Assembly (NCBI GenBank): GCA_947458455.1
Contig: CANGYJ010000006.1
Location: 248,001-312,000, forward strand
Direction of reading: 5' to 3'
From: Verrucomicrobiaceae bacterium
Lineage (GTDB): Bacteria > Verrucomicrobiota > Verrucomicrobiia > Verrucomicrobiales > Verrucomicrobiaceae
DNA length: 64,000 nt
The translations under genes and the position numbers were made by a program. Of this stretch, positions 7,535 through 16,443 are shown piece after piece; the stretch's first letter is position 1, and each line of letters begins with the position of its first letter. The notes under the pieces are model-generated. The model saw only the letters and a list, made by a program, of their open reading frames with translations, was not told where the DNA came from and did not search any database.

Positions 7535-9373
7535 TTAATTGAAACTGCGGATGGCTCCGACGCGGACGCGACGGGTGCTGTGGGCTTCATCGCCAGGAAG
7601 ATCGATCTCGTCTCCGGGGACGTGCCCGATGAGGGCTTTAGCCTTCTCGGAGAGATAGGAGATGATGTTTTTGTCAGTATCACCGTCCCAGGCGCCGAGG
7701 ATGCTGAGGCTTTCGGTGGTGCCATCGGCGAGATCGGTGAGTTCGACGACAGTGCCGATGCCGACTTTGTCGTTGGGAGTGCCGGCGAAATCGGTGCCGT
7801 GAGCGTGACGGATCTCACGTTCACATTTGCCCTGCATTCGGAGGAGGACGGCCTGCTGATCACGGGCGGCTTTGTAACCACCGTTTTCGCGAAGGTCACC
7901 TTCGGCACGGGCGATCTGGATTTCCTTCTTGTTTTCAGGAATCTGGACGTTCACGAGGTCTTCGAGTTCCTTCTTTTTGCGCTCAAGGGATTCCCAGGAG
8001 ACGATGAGGCGGTCATCCTGGCGGGCGGTGGCATTTTCAGCCATCATGGCTTCCATTTCAGGGCGCGATTTGATGATGCGAGCCATGAGGGAGCGGCTGG
8101 TGAGGTCATCAAAGGCGGAGCTGCCAAGGATGCGTTTGGCGAGAAGGCGGATGTCCTCTTCCTCGGCATCGGCGACCATTTCGCCGAGCAGGCCAGAATC
8201 TTCGGAGAGGAGACTCTGGAGGCGTCCGGTGCGCTTGGGGCCGCCTTCCATCTGATCGTAGTCGATGACATCGAGGATGGCGTGGCCGAGGTCGATATCG
8301 AAGCAGGATTCGGCGAGGCCTTTGCGCTCGCGGGCCATCCAGATGAGGAGATCGGCGCTGAGGTTGCGATTGCGGAGGCACTTTTTGAGGGCATCGGCGA
8401 GGACATCGAGCTCGTCGTTGTCGTTGAGGACGATGGCGATCTCAGCGACGGCCTTGCCGCCGGTGCGGGTGAGCTGCTGGAGGATTTCAGGCACCCAAGC
8501 ACGATCCGGGAAGGCGGTGGGGAAGGCGCGGTAAACGCGAGCCAGTGCGGCGGAGGCGAGCGTCTTGATGGAATCGGCCAAAATAGCGCGGGTCTCGGAG
8601 ACGAGATCGGCAAGCTTCAAGCTGCCGAGCGGGGCGGTGGTGCCGAGGTTTTCGATAAGCTCATCACGGGCGAGGAGCAGCTGGACGCTTTCCTTGAGCT
8701 GGAGTTTGTAGCTCTTGCGGACGGTATCGGTGATGTCCTGGAAGATGGGGACGAGCTCGGTTTTGGCGTCTTCGAAGAGGTCGAGGTCTTTTTGGATGCT
8801 GGCGAGGGCGGCGAGCTTGCCCTTGAGATCGCGGACGGCAAGGAAGCTCTTCACCATGACGGTGCCGGGCTTTTCCGTCTGATCGCGGAGGATGAGCTTT
8901 TCGGCTCGTTTGGCCGGGACGACGACGTGGCGGTGGGCTTTGAGGGCCTTTTTGGCGGTCTCCCACCAGCGCTTGTATTCAGCCTCGGGGATGATTTTGC
9001 CCTTCAGGAGAATTTCGAGGCCGTCGAGTGAGAGAGTGTTGCCGCTGCTTTTGAGAGCCAGCTCGACGAGAGCGGGAGCGTTGTCTTTGGCGAGGGCTTT
9101 GAGGCCATCGAGATCGCTGAGGCGGCGGGCGAGAATACTATCACTTGGGAGGATTTCCAGGGAGTTCGCCGCGAAGCCGAGCTTCATGGTGTGGCCTAGT
9201 TTGCCTTCGAAGTCGATGCCGATACGATCTCCGAGGAGATCCCATTCGGTGATGCGACCGATGCCCCAGCTTTTATGCTGGACGGCGGTGCCGGGTTCGA
9301 GCTTGGAGATTTTTTCTGCATCTGCGCCGGAGAGCTTGCCGGCTGCCACAAGATTTTGCACCTCTGGATTCAT
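7535..9373 (-). CDS. greA: Giant GreA-type transcription elongation factor
   Basis: The C-terminal third (about residues 445-605) is a complete GreA/GreB module. ARAEGDLRENGGYKAARDQQ forms the coiled-coil tip with the acidic Asp and Glu that place Mg2+ in the RNA polymerase secondary channel, followed by the FKBP-like domain (VGIGTVVEL...). Ordinary GreA is about 160 residues; here about 440 residues precede it. The extension starts with a small beta-rich segment (GTAVQHKSWGIGRITEWDLLGDRIGIDF), similar in look to CarD/Tudor-like polymerase-binding domains, then a long helical region. Enlarged GreA proteins are known in the Chlamydiae/Verrucomicrobia group. The module should rescue backtracked polymerase; the role of the extension is unknown. 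ATG 9373 follows a pyrimidine-rich leader without Shine-Dalgarno. Confidence 0.88.
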   Translation of the reverse strand: MNPEVQNLVAAGKLSGADAEKISKLEPGTAVQHKSWGIGRITEWDLLGDRIGIDFEGKLGHTMKLGFAANSLEILPSDSILARRLSDLDGLKALAKDNAPALVELALKSSGNTLSLDGLEILLKGKIIPEAEYKRWWETAKKALKAHRHVVVPAKRAEKLILRDQTEKPGTVMVKSFLAVRDLKGKLAALASIQKDLDLFEDAKTELVPIFQDITDTVRKSYKLQLKESVQLLLARDELIENLGTTAPLGSLKLADLVSETRAILADSIKTLASAALARVYRAFPTAFPDRAWVPEILQQLTRTGGKAVAEIAIVLNDNDELDVLADALKKCLRNRNLSADLLIWMARERKGLAESCFDIDLGHAILDVIDYDQMEGGPKRTGRLQSLLSEDSGLLGEMVADAEEEDIRLLAKRILGSSAFDDLTSRSLMARIIKSRPEMEAMMAENATARQDDRLIVSWESLERKKKELEDLVNVQIPENKKEIQIARAEGDLRENGGYKAARDQQAVLLRMQGKCEREIRHAHGTDFAGTPNDKVGIGTVVELTDLADGTTESLSILGAWDGDTDKNIISYLSEKAKALIGHVPGDEIDLPGDEAHSTRRVRVGAIRSFN

Positions 9374-9497
9374 GGGGAGGTGAGATTAGACGCTGGGAGG
9401 GCTGTGGCAAGGGATGGTTTCAAGTAGGGGTGAAAGGACCCGCCTTTTCAAAAATAAAACTTCCCTTTTGGCCGGTATATTTTGTAGGCTCTTGGGC

Positions 9498-10952
9498 ATG
9501 AGCACGACAAATCCATCTAAGATTTTGACAGCCGCAGAAGTTGTCAAGCAGGAGCGGACCGAGGTGGAGAGGCAGCGGAATGTGCGCTTTTCCGGTCAAG
9601 CTCAGCAGCCCGAAGAGAATGAAAATCATATGGGCCTATGCTTTTCTGGCGGCGGCATCCGCAGTGCCACGCTGAACCTGGGCATCCTCCAGGGCTTGCA
9701 GGAGACGGGCGTCCTCAAACAGGTGGATTACCTCTCCACGGTCTCCGGCGGTGGCTACATCGGCTCGTGGTTCTGCGCCACACGGCATCGGCTGGCTGCG
9801 GCAGCAAAAGCGAAAAACGAGGTAGCGGCCGAACTGCTCAAAGGTGACCGCTTTCTCATCGAGGACGAGTCCCCTGGACTCGGCTCCCCGATGCTGCGGC
9901 ACCTGCGCCAGCATGCCCGCTATCTAGCGCCTGAGGCTGGAATCACCAGTGGGGATCTCTGGACGATGATCTCGATCTGGACGCGGAACACGCTGCTGAT
10001 GCAACTAACGGTATTCATGGCGCTGTTTTTCCTCATTTCGTTCTTCCAGGCCGCACCGCTGGTTTTTCAATGGCTGGTGCGGGATGGCAGCCCATACTCG
10101 CTCCTTTGGTTTGGCATGACCATCGTGCAGATCCTTTGTGTCGCGACGGCGTCGGCATGCGGTTTGTGTGAGTTGAGGAAGGTGTTGAAGGGAAATAAGC
10201 AGGAGCAGATCAAAGCCGGGGCCGGCATGCCTGCTGTGGTCATCACGGGATGCCTAGCCATCGCCTCGGTCTGCGGTGGAGCGCAGATCTTTGCGGGGTT
10301 CGCGGATGGTCAAAAAAGCGTGTGGGCGGATACTCCCTGCCAGATCTTTGCTGGGCTGCTGGCTCTCTCCAGCAGCATTATGATGGGAATGGCACGACGT
10401 TACCAATTCCCGCCGGAAAAGAAATGGGGGCGAGTGATGCGGGAGGCACTGATCCATCTGGCCTGTTTTCCGGCACTTGCCGCAGCGGTCATGGCAGTGA
10501 TCTGGCTGCTGGCGAAGGTTTTTCACGCCATCGGCAGCGCCCATCTGGAGTCCAGCTTTGATGCCCCCGTGCTGACCGACTACTATACGGCAGGGGCGAT
10601 CGCCTGGAGCAGTGTGGTGACGGTGCCGCTGCTACTGGGAGGCTATGGCTTAGTTATGATTGTGGCTACGGGCCTGCTGGGAGGGCATGCTTGGGAAGTA
10701 GCTATGGAGTGGCTGGCACGGGCGGGAGCTTGGATGGTCATGGCACTGCTGCTCAGCGGGCTGGTGCTGGCGGTAGCAGTGGCTGGGCCGGTGTGGGTGG
10801 ATTATTTATTCTCCGGCGAGGTGTCCAATTGGCTTCGCTCCACCATCGTCGGTGGCTGGGTGGCTGGATCCATCGGAGCAGTGGTCATGGGCCATAGTGA
10901 ATCTACAAACGGCAGCCCCGCAGAAGGCGGCGTGAAAAAAAAAATTACTTAG
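9498..10952 (+). CDS. Patatin-like phospholipase, N-terminal part (frameshifted)
   Basis: Residues 46-90 hold the patatin signature: the oxyanion loop FSGGGIRSAT and the nucleophile elbow STVSGGG with Ser83. Beyond residue 165 there are six or more strongly hydrophobic segments, so the protein is an integral membrane enzyme. The frame ends at TAG 10950-10952, a few codons after a run of ten A residues (10935-10944). The catalytic Asp of patatins is missing from this part but is present in the next frame (10972-12795). With nine A residues the two parts would join into one protein of about 1,098 residues. ATG 9498 is chosen over 9414 because the extra 28 residues are unlike the family and lie in the leader. 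Confidence 0.85.
   Translation: MSTTNPSKILTAAEVVKQERTEVERQRNVRFSGQAQQPEENENHMGLCFSGGGIRSATLNLGILQGLQETGVLKQVDYLSTVSGGGYIGSWFCATRHRLAAAAKAKNEVAAELLKGDRFLIEDESPGLGSPMLRHLRQHARYLAPEAGITSGDLWTMISIWTRNTLLMQLTVFMALFFLISFFQAAPLVFQWLVRDGSPYSLLWFGMTIVQILCVATASACGLCELRKVLKGNKQEQIKAGAGMPAVVITGCLAIASVCGGAQIFAGFADGQKSVWADTPCQIFAGLLALSSSIMMGMARRYQFPPEKKWGRVMREALIHLACFPALAAAVMAVIWLLAKVFHAIGSAHLESSFDAPVLTDYYTAGAIAWSSVVTVPLLLGGYGLVMIVATGLLGGHAWEVAMEWLARAGAWMVMALLLSGLVLAVAVAGPVWVDYLFSGEVSNWLRSTIVGGWVAGSIGAVVMGHSESTNGSPAEGGVKKKIT
10935..10944 (+). other. A10 homopolymer at the patatin frame break
   Basis: Ten consecutive A residues follow CGTG. In the upstream frame this reads KKK-I-T-stop; the downstream frame opens immediately after a TGA at 10933-10935 and reads KKKLLSLLPLLLLAG. 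Removing one A restores a continuous frame. The tract is a plausible site of polymerase slippage, phase variation or sequencing error. Confidence 0.85.
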
Positions 10953-10971
10953 CCTTCTGCCACTGCTGCTA

Positions 10972-12795
10972 TTGGCAGGTCTGCTGCTTTCTCTCAGCTG
11001 GCTGGTGCGGGAGGCTTTTTTATATGTGTTGGAGGATTGCCACCAAAACATCCCTCACGGCATCGGCGGCTTCGTGCTGGAATATTTTTTCCATGGGGAG
11101 GGCTTCGAGTCAGTCTGGTTGGCCGTGACGGGCGTTTCAGGCCTCGCCGCGCTGCTGCTCATTTGGCGGGTAGACATCAACCAGTTTTCCATGAACCCAT
11201 TTTACCGCAATCGTCTCGTGCGCTGCTACCTGGGTGCCAGCCGCGCACATGAGATGAAAGAGGGAGAACGCTATCCTCACGGAGCCACCGGCTTTGATTT
11301 CGATGATGACATGAAACTCAAGGATTTCGCAGGTGCGAAGGCGGATGAAGCAGGCTATCCCGGCCCTTACCATATCATCAACACCGCTGCGAACACCGGC
11401 GCCAGTGCTGGAATGGACGTGCAGGACCGCAGCGCAGAATCCTTTATCCTCACTCCGCTGCACGCTGGCTTCAATTTTGCCCGCTACTCCATGCCGGAGG
11501 CCATGCGTGAATCCAAGGAAGAGCATGTTACCCACCGCGCCTACTGTAAAACGGAGCGTTACGGCGGCGGATGGACCCTCGGGCATGCGCTTTCGGTCTC
11601 TGGAGCCGCCGCCAGCCCGAATAGTGGCTACCATACCTCCCCGCTGGTGGCCTTCATGCTCACCATCTTCAATGCCCGCCTCGGCTGGTGGGCGCCGCAT
11701 CCGGGCAAAAAGAAGGCCGGCCACGAACGTCCAAACCGCTGGTATGGCTTTCTCGGCTGCCTCATCAACGAACTCACCGGCTCTGCCAGCTTGAAACAAA
11801 GATTCATTTACCTCTCTGATGGTGGCCACTTCGAAAACCTCGGTCTCTACGAACTCGTCCGCCGCAGGTGCAAAGTCATCATCGTGGGAGATGGCGAATG
11901 CGATCCCAGCTACAATTTCCAAGCCCTCGGCACTGCCATCCGCCGCTGCCAGGTGGACTTCGGTGCCAAGATCGACATCGAAACGCGTGACATCGTGCCA
12001 GATCCTGCCGCGGGTCTCAGCCGCTCCCACGGGGCCTTTGGCACCATCACCTATGCAAATGGCGAAAGCGGGAAGCTCATCTACCTGAAGGCCTCCATAA
12101 CCGGAGACGAGAGCCTCGCCGTGCGTCAATTCCGTGGGGAAAACCTCACTTTCCCCCACGAGAGCACTGGGGACCAGTTCTTCAGCGAATCGCAATTTGA
12201 AAGCTACCGCGAGCTCGGTAGGCAAATCGCCAAAAAAACCTTCCACCCCATCCCGCACCTCCATCAGACTAAAAAAGAGACCTCGATGCAGTGGCTCAGC
12301 CGCCTGCATCAATACTGGAGCCCGCCTGCCCGAGTCTCCTCCGCCAGCTTTATCAATCATTCCGTCCAGCTCACCGCCATCTGGCGGGAGACCCAAAAAG
12401 ACCCGGCTCTGGCAGACTTCGACACCGTGATCATGCCAAAATGGAGTCTATTGCATAACATTTGCTGCGGACTTCCGGTGGATGCCAAAACTGAGCAAGT
12501 TCTGGCCGCCCCCCTCGCCCTTGCCCCGGAACCCGCCCGCAAGGCCGCCTACCTCTGCCAGGAGCTGCTCCAACTCATGGAAAACGTTTACCTGGATCTC
12601 GATCTGCATCACGCCGCCGGCCACGAGGATCACCGCGGCTGGATGGAACTCTTCAAATACTGGGCCAAACAACCCGCCGTCCGCCAAGCTTGGCGGTATT
12701 CCCATCAAACCTTTGGCGAGCGCTTTGAGACCTTCTGCGACGAGGTTTTGAACATGCCGGCCACATCCACGCCCGCCGCCGACTCACTTTCCTGA
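10972..12795 (+). CDS. Patatin-like phospholipase, C-terminal part (frameshifted)
   Basis: The frame is open from the A10 tract at about 10936; the nominal start TTG 10972 is probably not used. It begins with a membrane helix (LLPLLLLAGLLLSLSWLV) and holds a second hydrophobic segment near residues 48-65. YLSDGGHFENLGLYELVRRR at about 280-299 carries the Asp-Gly dyad that completes the Ser-Asp active site begun in the upstream frame. The remaining segment to the end is soluble and helical. The catalytic residues split between two frames are strong evidence for one original gene. The intact enzyme would be a large membrane-bound lipid acyl hydrolase. Confidence 0.83.
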   Translation: MAGLLLSLSWLVREAFLYVLEDCHQNIPHGIGGFVLEYFFHGEGFESVWLAVTGVSGLAALLLIWRVDINQFSMNPFYRNRLVRCYLGASRAHEMKEGERYPHGATGFDFDDDMKLKDFAGAKADEAGYPGPYHIINTAANTGASAGMDVQDRSAESFILTPLHAGFNFARYSMPEAMRESKEEHVTHRAYCKTERYGGGWTLGHALSVSGAAASPNSGYHTSPLVAFMLTIFNARLGWWAPHPGKKKAGHERPNRWYGFLGCLINELTGSASLKQRFIYLSDGGHFENLGLYELVRRRCKVIIVGDGECDPSYNFQALGTAIRRCQVDFGAKIDIETRDIVPDPAAGLSRSHGAFGTITYANGESGKLIYLKASITGDESLAVRQFRGENLTFPHESTGDQFFSESQFESYRELGRQIAKKTFHPIPHLHQTKKETSMQWLSRLHQYWSPPARVSSASFINHSVQLTAIWRETQKDPALADFDTVIMPKWSLLHNICCGLPVDAKTEQVLAAPLALAPEPARKAAYLCQELLQLMENVYLDLDLHHAAGHEDHRGWMELFKYWAKQPAVRQAWRYSHQTFGERFETFCDEVLNMPATSTPAADSLS

Positions 12796-12845
12796 TAATC
12801 GTTGTTGCCAAACCACGGTAAATTTAGTTAAACAAACCTAGTTCC

Positions 12846-13265
12846 ATGAAAAACCGATTCGTACTCATCGCCCTCGCCGCCTTCTCCCTCGTCGGCTCCG
12901 CCTCTGCGGACATCCAGTCGCCTCCGGGACATCATTATAACTGGAGCCGCAAGCTCAGCCGCGGCCTCGGCAACATGGTCTTCAGCCCCATGGAATACGC
13001 CACCCGCTGGCGTTACACGAATGCTGAGTCTGGCCCTCTCGCCGCCATCTCCGATGCCGCCATCGAAGGCTCCAAGCGCAGCGTGGTCCGCCTCGTCACT
13101 GGTGCCTATGAAATCCTGACCTTCCCCTTCCCTTCCTGGAAGCTGACCTACCGCCCGCCTTTCTACCGCAAGGAGTATGTGGACAACTGGTGGGGTTACA
13201 CCGAGTTCCCACAGGACTTCGGCCAGATGACTCAGACGACCTACTCGCGTAGTCAGGGCTGGTAA
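12846..13265 (+). CDS. Exosortase-system-associated protein, TIGR04073-like
   Basis: This is a 139-residue secreted protein with a clear signal peptide (MKNRFVLIALAAFSLVGSASA). The mature part has RKLSRGLGNMVFSPMEYATRW, then a Gly/Ala-rich central stretch and ends WWGYTEFPQDFGQMTQ. That order resembles TIGR04073, a family that occurs in genomes with exosortase/PEP-CTERM sorting. Its biochemical role is not known. A PEP-CTERM protein is present at 59927-60949, which fits, but no exosortase is in the window. It lies after the patatin gene and has its own terminator. Confidence 0.7.
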   Translation: MKNRFVLIALAAFSLVGSASADIQSPPGHHYNWSRKLSRGLGNMVFSPMEYATRWRYTNAESGPLAAISDAAIEGSKRSVVRLVTGAYEILTFPFPSWKLTYRPPFYRKEYVDNWWGYTEFPQDFGQMTQTTYSRSQGW

Positions 13266-13284
13266 CAACCCTCCGATGATTTCC

Positions 13285-13323
13285 AAAAGGCGCAGGCTGT
13301 CACGGCCTGCGCCTTTTCTTTTT
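13285..13323 (+). terminator. Rho-independent terminator after TIGR04073 gene
   Basis: A 13-bp stem AAAAGGCGCAGGC/GCCTGCGCCTTTT with a seven-base loop (13285-13317) followed by CTTTTT. It separates the TIGR04073 gene from gatC. Confidence 0.92.
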
Positions 13324-13360
13324 GCAAAAACACCGCCCCGCTGCCATCTCAGCGCCCGCC

Positions 13361-13648
13361 ATGCCCGCCGCCGATATTGACATCCAAAAAGTCGCCAAGC
13401 TCTCCCGTCTCTCGCTCACGACGGAGGAAGCTGCGCACTACGAAAAGCAGCTCAACGGCGTCCTCGCCTACATCGACACGCTCACCGCCCACGATCTTGG
13501 CGATGTGGAGCCCACCGCACATGCGATGCCGGTCTTTGATGTGCTCCGCGTGGATGAAGAACGCCCCGGCTTCACCCAGGAACAATGCCTCTCAAACGCG
13601 CCCAAACGCGCCGGCGATCAGTTCCAAATCCCCAAAGTCATCGAATAA
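13361..13648 (+). CDS. gatC: Glutamyl/aspartyl-tRNA amidotransferase subunit C
   Basis: GatC is the small subunit that holds GatA and GatB together in the GatCAB complex, which converts Glu-tRNA(Gln) and Asp-tRNA(Asn) to the amidated forms. The 95-residue length is normal. Typical features are VAKLSRLSLTTEE near residues 10-22, the ILAYID-like segment VLAYIDTL near 36-43, and the C-terminal PKRAGDQFQIPKVIE. ATG 13361 matches the family start; an upstream in-frame GTG/TTG would add unrelated residues. gatA follows after three bases. gatB is not in the window. Confidence 0.95.
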   Translation: MPAADIDIQKVAKLSRLSLTTEEAAHYEKQLNGVLAYIDTLTAHDLGDVEPTAHAMPVFDVLRVDEERPGFTQEQCLSNAPKRAGDQFQIPKVIE

Positions 13649-13651
13649 CTC

Positions 13652-15076
13652 ATGTCTCTCGCCACTTCGACCATCGCCCAGCTTCGCCAGCGCCTCACCG
13701 CCGGGGAAATCACACCGCGTGACATCGTGCAGGATGTCGCCAAGGCCATCGAGAGCCGCAACGGCGAACTCGGAGCCTACCTCAGCTTCGACACGGAGAC
13801 CGCGCTGAAGGAAGCCGATGCCGCCGACAAGTCCCTGCCGCTCGGTGGCATCCCGATTGGCATCAAGGACAACATGAACGTCACCGGCCAGCCCTGCACC
13901 TGCGCCTCCAAGATCCTCGCAGAGAACTACACCGCGCCTTACGACGCCGGAGCCATCCAAAAACTCCGCCAGGGCGGTGCCTTGCCCTTTGGCCGCTTGA
14001 ACATGGATGAATTTGCCATGGGTTCGAGCACGGAAAACTCCGCGCTTGGCATTACCCGCAATCCTTGCGATGCCAGCCGCGTGCCTGGCGGTTCCAGCGG
14101 TGGCAGTGCCGCCGCCGTCGCCGGAGACATCGCCATCGCCGCGCTAGGCAGCGATACGGGCGGCTCGATCCGTCAGCCCGCCGCTCTTTGCGGCTGCGTG
14201 GGCTTGAAGCCGACTTATGGCCGTGTGTCACGCTTCGGCTTGGTGGCCTTCGCCTCCTCGCTCGATCAGATCGGCCCCATCACGAAGACCGTCGAAGATG
14301 CCGCGTTGCTGCTGAACCATCTTTGCGGCAAAGACGGTCGTGATTCCACCTCCCTCGATGTGGAAGTTCCGGACTTTACCGCCGGCATCGGCAAGGACAT
14401 CAAGGGGCTCCGAGTCGGCCTGCCGAAGGAATACTTCATCGACGGCACGCACGCCGGCGTCTCCGCCGCCGTCGATGCCGCCATCAAGAAGCTCGAAAGC
14501 CTCGGTGCCATTATCGAGCAGATTTCCCTGCCACACACCGAGCTCGGCGTGGCCACTTACTACGTCCTCGCCCCCGCCGAGGCCTCCGCGAACCTCGCCC
14601 GCTTTGACGGCGTGCGTTACGGCCACCGCAGCAGCAGCGCCACCGACCTCATGGAGCACTATTTGAAGAGCCGCTCCGAAGGTTTCGGCCCCGAGGTGAA
14701 GCGCCGCATCCTTCTCGGCACCTACATGCTCAGCAGCGGCTACTACGATGCCTATTACCTGCGTGCTCAAAAAGCCCGCACGCTCATCCGCAACGACTTC
14801 ACCGAGGCCTTCTCGAAGGTCGATGTCATCATCTCACCCACCAGCCCCGCCCCGGCACACAAGCTCGGCGAGTTGAAGGACAATCCCCTCGCCGCTTATC
14901 TCGAAGACGTTTTCACCATCCCGGTGAATCTCGCGGGCCTTCCCGGCATCAGCGTGCCCTGCGGTGATGTGGAAGTCGATGGCGTGAAACTCCCAGTCGG
15001 CCTGCAAATCATCGGCAAGCCGCTCGATGAGGTCACGGTGCTCCGTGCCGCGCATGCCTACGAGCAGGCTCGCTGA
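13652..15076 (+). CDS. gatA: Glutamyl/aspartyl-tRNA amidotransferase subunit A
   Basis: GatA is the glutaminase subunit of GatCAB and releases ammonia for transamidation. The Ser-cisSer-Lys triad of amidase-signature enzymes is intact: GIKDN with Lys72, PGGSSGGS with cis-Ser near 148, and SDTGGSIRQPA with the nucleophile near 172. YGRVSRFGLVAFASSLDQIGP near 190-210 is also characteristic. The length of 474 residues is normal. The ATG lies three bases after the gatC stop, so the two are translated together. Confidence 0.96.
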   Translation: MSLATSTIAQLRQRLTAGEITPRDIVQDVAKAIESRNGELGAYLSFDTETALKEADAADKSLPLGGIPIGIKDNMNVTGQPCTCASKILAENYTAPYDAGAIQKLRQGGALPFGRLNMDEFAMGSSTENSALGITRNPCDASRVPGGSSGGSAAAVAGDIAIAALGSDTGGSIRQPAALCGCVGLKPTYGRVSRFGLVAFASSLDQIGPITKTVEDAALLLNHLCGKDGRDSTSLDVEVPDFTAGIGKDIKGLRVGLPKEYFIDGTHAGVSAAVDAAIKKLESLGAIIEQISLPHTELGVATYYVLAPAEASANLARFDGVRYGHRSSSATDLMEHYLKSRSEGFGPEVKRRILLGTYMLSSGYYDAYYLRAQKARTLIRNDFTEAFSKVDVIISPTSPAPAHKLGELKDNPLAAYLEDVFTIPVNLAGLPGISVPCGDVEVDGVKLPVGLQIIGKPLDEVTVLRAAHAYEQAR

Positions 15077-15856
15077 TCACTCCCCTACCCTAACGATCCC
15101 TCGCTCGATGGCGATGGCCACGGCATTGGTGCGGTCAAAGGCATCCAGCTTCTCCAAAATGATGCTGATGTGCAGGCGGATGGTGCCCATGCTCAGCTTC
15201 ATGAGACCCACGATCTCTTTCGTGCTCTGGCCGCGGACGAGCAGACGGAGGATCTCCATCACGCTCCGTGAGCGGCTTGCGTTTTTTCGCGGGCTTTGAG
15301 CTTCGCATTGATGGCGGCGGGAAAGTAGCCTTTACCTCCGGCGATGGTGCGGATGGCATCGAGCACCTCCTCGCACTCGCAGGACTTGGTGAGATAGCCA
15401 CGGGCACCGGCGCTGACGGCGCGGTAGATGTCCTCCTCGCCATCGAGGATGGTGAGCATGAGCACGCGGGCATCGAGAAACTCGTTGCGGATGATGGACA
15501 CCGTCTGCACGCCGTTTTGATCCGGCAGATCGTAATCCATGAGCACCACATCCGGCCGGCGAAGGCGGAATTGCTCCACCGCCTTCGCTCACTTGCAGCC
15601 GAGCACCAATCGCAAAGGGCTTTGCGGGCCGCTTTTCCTCGGGAACGCCCACGCAGATGCCCTCGGTGCCGTCGTGAACAAACAACACACCCCAGTCGGG
15701 ATGGTAGAAAGTGGTCACCGCTTCGATTTTCACCGGTGGATGCTCCCGCGCCTTGTCTGGCACCATTCTGCGAATGTCGCGGATCGAGCCAATCGGCTCC
15801 GCGCCCATCAGGTGAAGGGCGAACCAAAGAAAGACGATGAGGCGGAATGCCGACAT
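15077..15856 (-). pseudogene. Decayed sensor kinase N-terminus joined to NarL-type response regulator
   Basis: Reading down the minus strand from ATG 15856, about 92 residues have a signal peptide and a domain (RDIRRMVPDKAREHPPVKIE... FYHPDWGVLFVHDGTEGICV) like the extracytoplasmic N-terminus of Verrucomicrobia sensor kinases. The kinase body is missing. From about 15590 the frame switches into a receiver domain lacking its first strand: RRPDVVLMDYDLPDQNG with the phosphoacceptor Asp, LTILDGEED and YLTKSC. Between 15262 and 15240 the linker LTERE is broken by two further shifts, after which a LuxR-type helix-turn-helix follows (EILRLLVRGQSTKEIVGLMKLSMGTIRLHIS). A deletion fusing two adjacent genes plus small indels explains this. 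It is unlikely to make a working regulator. Confidence 0.8.
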
Positions 15857-15984
15857 GTAGGCGGATACTACTCACACGCTCCGTTGGAAACGAGTTGTTC
15901 ATGTGACTAAATGCCCACGCATCTCGCCATGGGCGGACGGACTTTTACCATGGACAGCCAGCGCAGAACATGTTGCCATCGGCC

Positions 15985-16443
15985 ATGCTCCGACGCGTCC
16001 TTTTTCTACTCGCCGCTCTCATCACCTGCTACGGCCTCTGGTGGTTGTTTTTGCGCTCTGCCGAACGGCAGATCCTCGCCGCGCAGGAGACCTTCATTGA
16101 GGCTTTGGAGGAGCATGATTGGGAAAAAGTCTCTCTCATGCTCGCCCCTGATTTTGTCGGACCGCAGGGCCTGAACGCCCAAACCGCCATGCCGGAGCTT
16201 CAAAAGGCCCTCGGTGGCTTTGTTACGCTCGATATCGAAGCCCAAGATCCCACCGTGCAGGCCTCACCCAAGCTCGGCGTCAGCTCCCAGCGCATCAAAA
16301 TCATCGGCCTCGGCAGTTCCTTCGCCATCGCCGTGCGTGAGCGGGCAAACCAGCTCGAGACGCCGTGGCTGCTTCATTGGCGCAAAACGGGCTTCTGGCC
16401 TTGGGACTGGGAGCTCACCCAGGCTCACAACGACTCGCTCTAA
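15985..16443 (+). CDS. Membrane-anchored NTF2/SnoaL-like hypothetical protein
   Basis: Residues 2-20 after ATG 15985 (LRRVLFLLAALITCYGLWWLF) form a membrane anchor or uncleaved signal. The remaining 130 residues begin with a helix (AERQILAAQETFIEALEEHDWEKVSLMLAPDF) followed by alternating strands, the outline of a nuclear-transport-factor-2-like fold. There are no catalytic motifs, so a binding or structural role in the periplasm is possible. An in-frame ATG at 15970 would add five residues. The stop overlaps the end of the convergent ROK gene by four bases. Confidence 0.7.
   Translation: MLRRVLFLLAALITCYGLWWLFLRSAERQILAAQETFIEALEEHDWEKVSLMLAPDFVGPQGLNAQTAMPELQKALGGFVTLDIEAQDPTVQASPKLGVSSQRIKIIGLGSSFAIAVRERANQLETPWLLHWRKTGFWPWDWELTQAHNDSL

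Noticed and set aside
6327-9031. Plus-strand open frames opposite the aldolase and greA genes
   Set aside because: Antisense shadows; the minus-strand proteins are recognised families.
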